Origin: Campylobacterales bacterium
Lineage (GTDB): Bacteria > Campylobacterota > Campylobacteria > Campylobacterales > Arcobacteraceae
Length of the DNA stretch: 8,325 nucleotides
Direction: 5' to 3'
Assembly (NCBI GenBank): GCA_019752775.1
Contig: JAIELU010000056.1
Span: forward strand, 1 to 8,325
In this document: positions 4,772 through 8,325 of the stretch, one piece after another
Layout of the letters: every line of letters starts with the position of its first letter
Numbering within the stretch: the stretch's first letter is position 1
Made by a program: the position numbers and the translations under genes
Notes under the pieces: model-generated
What the model saw: only the letters and a program-made list of their open reading frames with translations
What the model was told of the DNA's origin: nothing
Database searches by the model: none

Positions 4772-7156
4772 ATGGGAATTATGATTAAAAAAAGAAATGG
4801 TCGTAAAGAGATTTTAGATATTACTAAAATTCAAAAAATGACTATTGAATCAACAGCTGATTTAGATGGTGTATCTCAAAGTGAACTTGAACTTGATGCT
4901 CAAATAAAATTTGTAGATGGAATGAGTTCATCGGATATACAAGATGCACTTATAAAAACGGCAGTAGAAAAGATTGATATTGATGTTCCAAATTGGACTT
5001 TTGTTGCAGCAAGACTTTTTGTTTTTGATTTATATCATAGAGTTGGAAAAGCAACCCATGGAATAAAAGGTGAGCCATATTGCCATTTAAAAGATTATTT
5101 AAAATATGGAAAAGATGCAGGAAGATTAATACCTAATCTGGGTGTTGGTTATGATTTAGATGATTTAGATAATTATATTGATTCATCAAGAGACTTTTTA
5201 TTTAATTACTTAGGTATTAAAACTTTATACGATAGATATTTAATCAAAAATAATAAAGCTGAACCAATCGAATTACCACAACATATGTTTATGGCAATAG
5301 CTATGTTTTTAGCTCAAGATGAAGTTAATAAACAACAATGTGCAAAAGAGTTTTATGATGTAATCTCTAAATTTGAAGTTATGTTAGCAACTCCAACTTT
5401 ATCAAATGCTAGAACAAATAGACACCAATTATCTTCTTGTTATATTGGAAGTTCTCCTGATAATATCGAGGGAATTTTTGATGGTTACAAAGAAATGGCA
5501 TTATTGTCAAAATTTGGTGGTGGAATCGGTTGGGATTGGAATCAAATCAGAGCTTTAGGTGGTGTTATTGATGACCATAAAAGTGCTGCTGGTGGAACAG
5601 TTCCATTTTTAAAAATCACAAATGATATAGCAATTGCAGTTGATCAATTAGGTACACGAAAAGGTGCAATTGCTGTTTATATGGAACCTTGGCATATGGA
5701 CATTGTTGATTTTATTGATTTAAAGAAAAACTCAGGTGAAGAAAGAAGAAGAGCCCACGATTTATTCCCTGCTTTATGGATTACTGATTTATTTATGGAA
5801 AGAGTTTTAGAAGACTCTTATTGGACTTTATTTGACCCTTATGAAGTAAAAGATTTAAGCGAATGTTATGGTGATGAATTCAAAGCTAAATATATTGCTT
5901 ATGAAGAAGATGCAACTATTACTAAAAATACAATGAAGGCAAAAGATTTATGGAAAAAAGTTCTAACTTCATATTTTGAATCTGGAAGTCCATTTTTATG
6001 TTTCAAAGATACAGCAAATAGAGCAAATCCAAATGCACATGTTGGGCATATAAGAAGTTCAAATTTATGTACAGAGATTTTCCAAAATACAAATCCAAAT
6101 CACTATAAAATCAAATTAGAGTTTATGGATGGAACAATTTCTACTTATGAAGAAGAAAATTTAATTGTTGTTGATGGTGGAATCACTAAAAAAGCAAATA
6201 AAGTTTCTGCCCTTGATAGCGTAAATGGAAAAAGAGTATTTATCGTAGAAAAAGAAAAAATTGATGGTGATACAGCTGTTTGTAACTTAGCATCTGTAAA
6301 TCTTTCAAGAATTAACACAAAAGAAGATATTGAAAGAGTTGTGCCAATAGCTATTAGAATGTTAGACAATGTTATTGATTTAAATTTCTATCCATTAAGA
6401 AAAGTAAAAGCTACAAACTTAAAATCAAGAAGTATTGGTCTTGGAGTTATGGGTGAAGCTGAAATGTTAGCTGAATACAAACTTGTTTGGGGTTCAAATG
6501 AACACTTCAAAAAAATTGATCAAATTATGGAATCAATTTCATATAATGTTATAAAATCAAGTTCAGATTTGGCGAGCGAAAAAGGTATTTATCCAACATT
6601 TAAAGGTTCAAATTGGTCAAAGGGTATTATGCCTCATGATCATGCTCCACAAGCTGTAAATGCTCTTGTAAATAAAGATTTATTTGATGCTTCTTATGAT
6701 TGGGATAGTTTAAGAGAAAAAGTAAAAAAAGATGGAATGAGAAATGGTTACCTAATGGCAGTTGCTCCAACTTCTTCTATTTCTATTTTAGTAGGAACTA
6801 CGCAAGCTATTGAGCCTGTTTATAAAAGAAAATGGTTTGAAGAGAATTTATCAGGATTAATCCCAGTTGTTGTTCCAAAACTATCTCCTGAGACTTGGAA
6901 TTATTATACACCTGCTTTTGAAATTGACCAATTATTAGTTATAAAAGCAGCAGCAATAAGACAAAAATGGATAGACCAAGGTCAATCAACAAATATTTTC
7001 ATGAGCTTAGATAAAGCAAGTGGAAAACATTTACATGAAATCTATACATTAGCTTGGAAGTTAGGACTTAAATCAACATATTATTTAAGAAGCCAATCAC
7101 CAGAAGCAAAAAATGATGTAGAAGATAGAAGCATGGAATGTTCAGGTTGTCAATAA
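4772..7156 (+). CDS. nrdA: Class Ia ribonucleoside-diphosphate reductase, alpha (large) subunit
   Basis: Reduces NDPs to dNDPs together with NrdB. The N-terminal part (about 5-92, starting IKKRNGRKEILDITKIQ) is an ATP cone, so dATP feedback inhibition is expected. Active-site residues are visible: C223 (SSCYIG) and C504 (AVCNLAS) form the reducing disulfide pair, N431/C433/E435 (NLCTEI) carry the thiyl radical site, Y770-Y771 relay the radical, and the tail ends CSGC (C790, C793), which is re-reduced by thioredoxin or glutaredoxin. In E. coli C439 and C462 are 23 residues apart. Here C433 and C504 are 71 apart, so about 48 residues are inserted. Length is 794 residues. The ATG at 4772 has AAGG 6 bases upstream. 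A second in-frame ATG at 4781 is possible. The gene starts 11 bases after purB, consistent with one transcript. Confidence 0.97.
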   Translation: MGIMIKKRNGRKEILDITKIQKMTIESTADLDGVSQSELELDAQIKFVDGMSSSDIQDALIKTAVEKIDIDVPNWTFVAARLFVFDLYHRVGKATHGIKGEPYCHLKDYLKYGKDAGRLIPNLGVGYDLDDLDNYIDSSRDFLFNYLGIKTLYDRYLIKNNKAEPIELPQHMFMAIAMFLAQDEVNKQQCAKEFYDVISKFEVMLATPTLSNARTNRHQLSSCYIGSSPDNIEGIFDGYKEMALLSKFGGGIGWDWNQIRALGGVIDDHKSAAGGTVPFLKITNDIAIAVDQLGTRKGAIAVYMEPWHMDIVDFIDLKKNSGEERRRAHDLFPALWITDLFMERVLEDSYWTLFDPYEVKDLSECYGDEFKAKYIAYEEDATITKNTMKAKDLWKKVLTSYFESGSPFLCFKDTANRANPNAHVGHIRSSNLCTEIFQNTNPNHYKIKLEFMDGTISTYEEENLIVVDGGITKKANKVSALDSVNGKRVFIVEKEKIDGDTAVCNLASVNLSRINTKEDIERVVPIAIRMLDNVIDLNFYPLRKVKATNLKSRSIGLGVMGEAEMLAEYKLVWGSNEHFKKIDQIMESISYNVIKSSSDLASEKGIYPTFKGSNWSKGIMPHDHAPQAVNALVNKDLFDASYDWDSLREKVKKDGMRNGYLMAVAPTSSISILVGTTQAIEPVYKRKWFEENLSGLIPVVVPKLSPETWNYYTPAFEIDQLLVIKAAAIRQKWIDQGQSTNIFMSLDKASGKHLHEIYTLAWKLGLKSTYYLRSQSPEAKNDVEDRSMECSGCQ

Positions 7157-7165
7157 GATAACCTG
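7143..7165 (+). repeat. Hairpin with the nrdA stop codon in its loop
   Basis: CAGGTTGT (7143-7150) pairs with ATAACCTG (7158-7165) over 8 positions with one G-U pair, leaving a 7-base loop that contains the TAA of nrdA. No U-tract follows, so it is not a standard terminator. A competing shorter stem GATAA / TTATC (7157-7161, 7168-7172) overlaps it. It might affect mRNA decay or the ratio of NrdA to NrdB, or be fortuitous. Confidence 0.35.
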
Positions 7166-7223
7166 CCTTATCAATGAACAATTTAATTAATACAAAATTT
7201 TAGAAAAAAGCAGAGGACTTTTA

Positions 7224-8243
7224 ATGGAGCGAAAAACCATATATAATCCAGACTCAAAAGAGAGTCTAAACGATAGAAGAATTTTTGGTGGAAATAGTGA
7301 TGGTATGATTAATTTCACAAAAATGAAATATCAATGGGCATTAAATCTTTGGGATACAATGGAAGCTAATACATGGTTCCCAAGAGAAGTTCAAATGACA
7401 GGGGATGCAAAAGATTATAAATATCTAACAGAGCCTGAAAAAAGAATGTATGATTTAGTTTTATCTCAACTTATTTTTATGGATTCTTTGCAAACAAATA
7501 ATCTAATGGACAATATAAATCCATACATCACAGCTCCTGAAATAAATGCTTGTCTTTCAAGACAATCTTATGAAGAAGCAAATCATAGTAAATCTTACGC
7601 AGTTATGGTTGAGTCTATTTCTGACAATTCAGACCAAATTTATGATATGTGGAAAACAGATTTAAAACTAAAAGAAAAAAATAATTATATTGCAACTGTT
7701 TACAAAAACCTTTCAGGTCATGTTACAGATGAAAAAATAGTATTAGCACTTTTTGCAAATCAGATTTTAGAGGGATTATACTTTTATGCTGGATTTGCTG
7801 CTATGTATGCTCTTGGTAAATCAGGAAAAATGCTAGGAAGTTCACAAATGATTAGATTCATCCAAAGAGATGAAGTAACTCATTTATTACTTTTCCAAAA
7901 TATGATAAATTCAGTTAGAAAAGAAAGACCAGAACTATTTACAGCTGATTTAGAAGAAAAAGTAAGAGTAATGTTTAGAAAAGCCGTAGAACTAGAATCA
8001 TCTTGGGGTTCATATATCACTCAAGGACAAATCCTAGGTTTCACAGATGGAATCATAAAACAATATATTCAATATCTAGCAGATAAAAGACTTGATGCAG
8101 TTGGATATAAACCAGAATACAATGTAAAACACCCTATTCCATGGGTAGATGGATACGCAAGTTTCAACGACCAAAGAACAAACTTCTTTGAAGGAAATGT
8201 AGTAAATTACTCAAAAGGTTCAATCGACTTCGACGATTTTTAG
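7224..8243 (+). CDS. nrdB: Class Ia ribonucleoside-diphosphate reductase, beta (small) subunit
   Basis: Holds the diiron-tyrosyl radical that starts catalysis in NrdA. All metal ligands are visible: D87 (FMDSLQ), E118 and H121 (EEANHSKSY), E183 (ILEGLYFY), and E217 and H220 (QRDEVTH). The radical Tyr is Y125, placed relative to E118 and H121 exactly as Y122 is in E. coli. W51 (TWFPREV) and Y329 near the tail match the long-range radical pathway. The acidic C-terminal tail (YSKGSIDFDDF) is the part that docks on the alpha subunit. Length (339 residues) is normal. AGAGGA at 7212-7217 supports the ATG. The 67-base gap after nrdA shows no convincing promoter, so read-through from purB-nrdA is likely. 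The intact Tyr argues against the Tyr-less class Ic form. Confidence 0.97.
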   Translation: MERKTIYNPDSKESLNDRRIFGGNSDGMINFTKMKYQWALNLWDTMEANTWFPREVQMTGDAKDYKYLTEPEKRMYDLVLSQLIFMDSLQTNNLMDNINPYITAPEINACLSRQSYEEANHSKSYAVMVESISDNSDQIYDMWKTDLKLKEKNNYIATVYKNLSGHVTDEKIVLALFANQILEGLYFYAGFAAMYALGKSGKMLGSSQMIRFIQRDEVTHLLLFQNMINSVRKERPELFTADLEEKVRVMFRKAVELESSWGSYITQGQILGFTDGIIKQYIQYLADKRLDAVGYKPEYNVKHPIPWVDGYASFNDQRTNFFEGNVVNYSKGSIDFDDF

Positions 8244-8318
8244 AATTCCATCTTTTGCCCAGACTCGGCGTTGAAGTTTTAAATTTATAGACTCACTTAC
8301 TACAGTAAGCTCCTCCAT
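8220..8318 (-). CDS. Possible short minus-strand frame, or the end of a gene entering from the right
   Basis: From ATG at 8318-8316 the minus strand is open for 32 codons to TGA at 8222-8220. It includes INLKLQRRVWAKDGI, a segment that reads more like protein than chance. The frame is also open back to the window edge, so the start could lie outside. It overlaps the last 24 bases of nrdB, and no ribosome site precedes the ATG inside the window. It may instead be a by-product of a conserved DNA repeat. I do not recognise a family. Confidence 0.2.
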   Translation of the reverse strand: MEELTVVSESINLKLQRRVWAKDGILKIVEVD

Positions 8319-8325
8319 AAATTTA
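8280..8325. repeat. Nested inverted repeat downstream of nrdB
   Basis: TAAATTTAT (8280-8288) and ATAAATTTA (8317-8325) are perfect 9-bp inverted repeats. Between them CTTACT (8296-8301) and AGTAAG (8304-8309) form a second, inner inverted repeat. AGACTC occurs twice in direct orientation (8261-8266 and 8289-8294). The adjoining stretch GCCCAGACTCGGCGTTG is richer in G and C than the genes around it. The element may act as the 3' end structure of the nrdB transcript or be a dispersed repeat. It is cut by the window edge, so a following U-tract cannot be judged. Confidence 0.45.

Noticed and set aside
6090..6280. Active intein in NrdA
   Set aside because: The segment is only about 48 residues and has no Cys/Ser at its first position, no block B His and no terminal His-Asn pair.
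6145..6369. Minus-strand frame of 74 codons over the extra NrdA segment
   Set aside because: The plus frame continues without a break into conserved AVCNLAS, so the segment is NrdA coding sequence. The antisense frame has no start signal.
8223..8241. Intrinsic terminator at the very end of nrdB (ATCG/CGAT stem then TTTTT)
   Set aside because: The stem is only 4 bp with a mismatch above it, and the bases are needed to encode the conserved acidic tail of NrdB.

Overview
The window is AT-rich DNA with tightly packed genes. Its gene content and order point to a diazotrophic member of the Campylobacterota, most likely an Arcobacteraceae species. This is an inference from three things: the pseudouridine synthase / purB / nrdA neighbourhood (known from Campylobacter jejuni), the style of the NrdA protein, and the codon use. 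No rRNA or tRNA is present to confirm it.

Left half (1-2400, + strand): a compact run that looks like the tail of a nitrogen-fixation (nif) accessory operon. In order it holds the end of an upstream gene at the window edge, a roughly 140-residue protein of uncertain function whose start is split by an apparent frameshift in a T6 run, a DUF683/CCE_0567-type small metalloprotein, an 82-residue Cys-rich protein resembling BFD [2Fe-2S] modules, a 331-residue leucine-rich-repeat protein, a short NifQ (molybdenum donor for FeMo-cofactor synthesis), and a 38-residue single-span membrane protein with a GTG start. Gaps are a few bases, one pair overlaps by 4 bases, and most genes have clear Shine-Dalgarno sites, so co-translation and one transcript are likely.

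Centre (2397-3431): an RluA-family pseudouridine synthase on the - strand converges on the nif-like operon. The two stop codons lie within a 13-bp hairpin that probably ends transcription at this boundary. A 138-base divergent intergenic region with phased T-runs and -10-like boxes separates it from purB.

Right half (3432-8243, + strand): housekeeping nucleotide metabolism. purB (adenylosuccinate lyase) is followed 11 bases later by nrdA (class Ia ribonucleotide reductase large subunit, with an ATP cone and an extra segment of about 48 residues between two active-site cysteines). After a 67-base gap comes nrdB (radical-bearing small subunit). PurB makes AMP, and NrdA/NrdB reduce ribonucleoside diphosphates to deoxy forms, so this is a purine/dNTP supply block.

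The last 82 bases after nrdB hold a nested inverted repeat and a comparatively GC-rich stretch that differ from the neighbouring sequence. This may be a dispersed repeat, a terminator, or the end of a minus-strand gene entering from the right. The least explained items are the nif-linked LRR protein, the 38-residue membrane protein, the frameshifted first gene and this end element.
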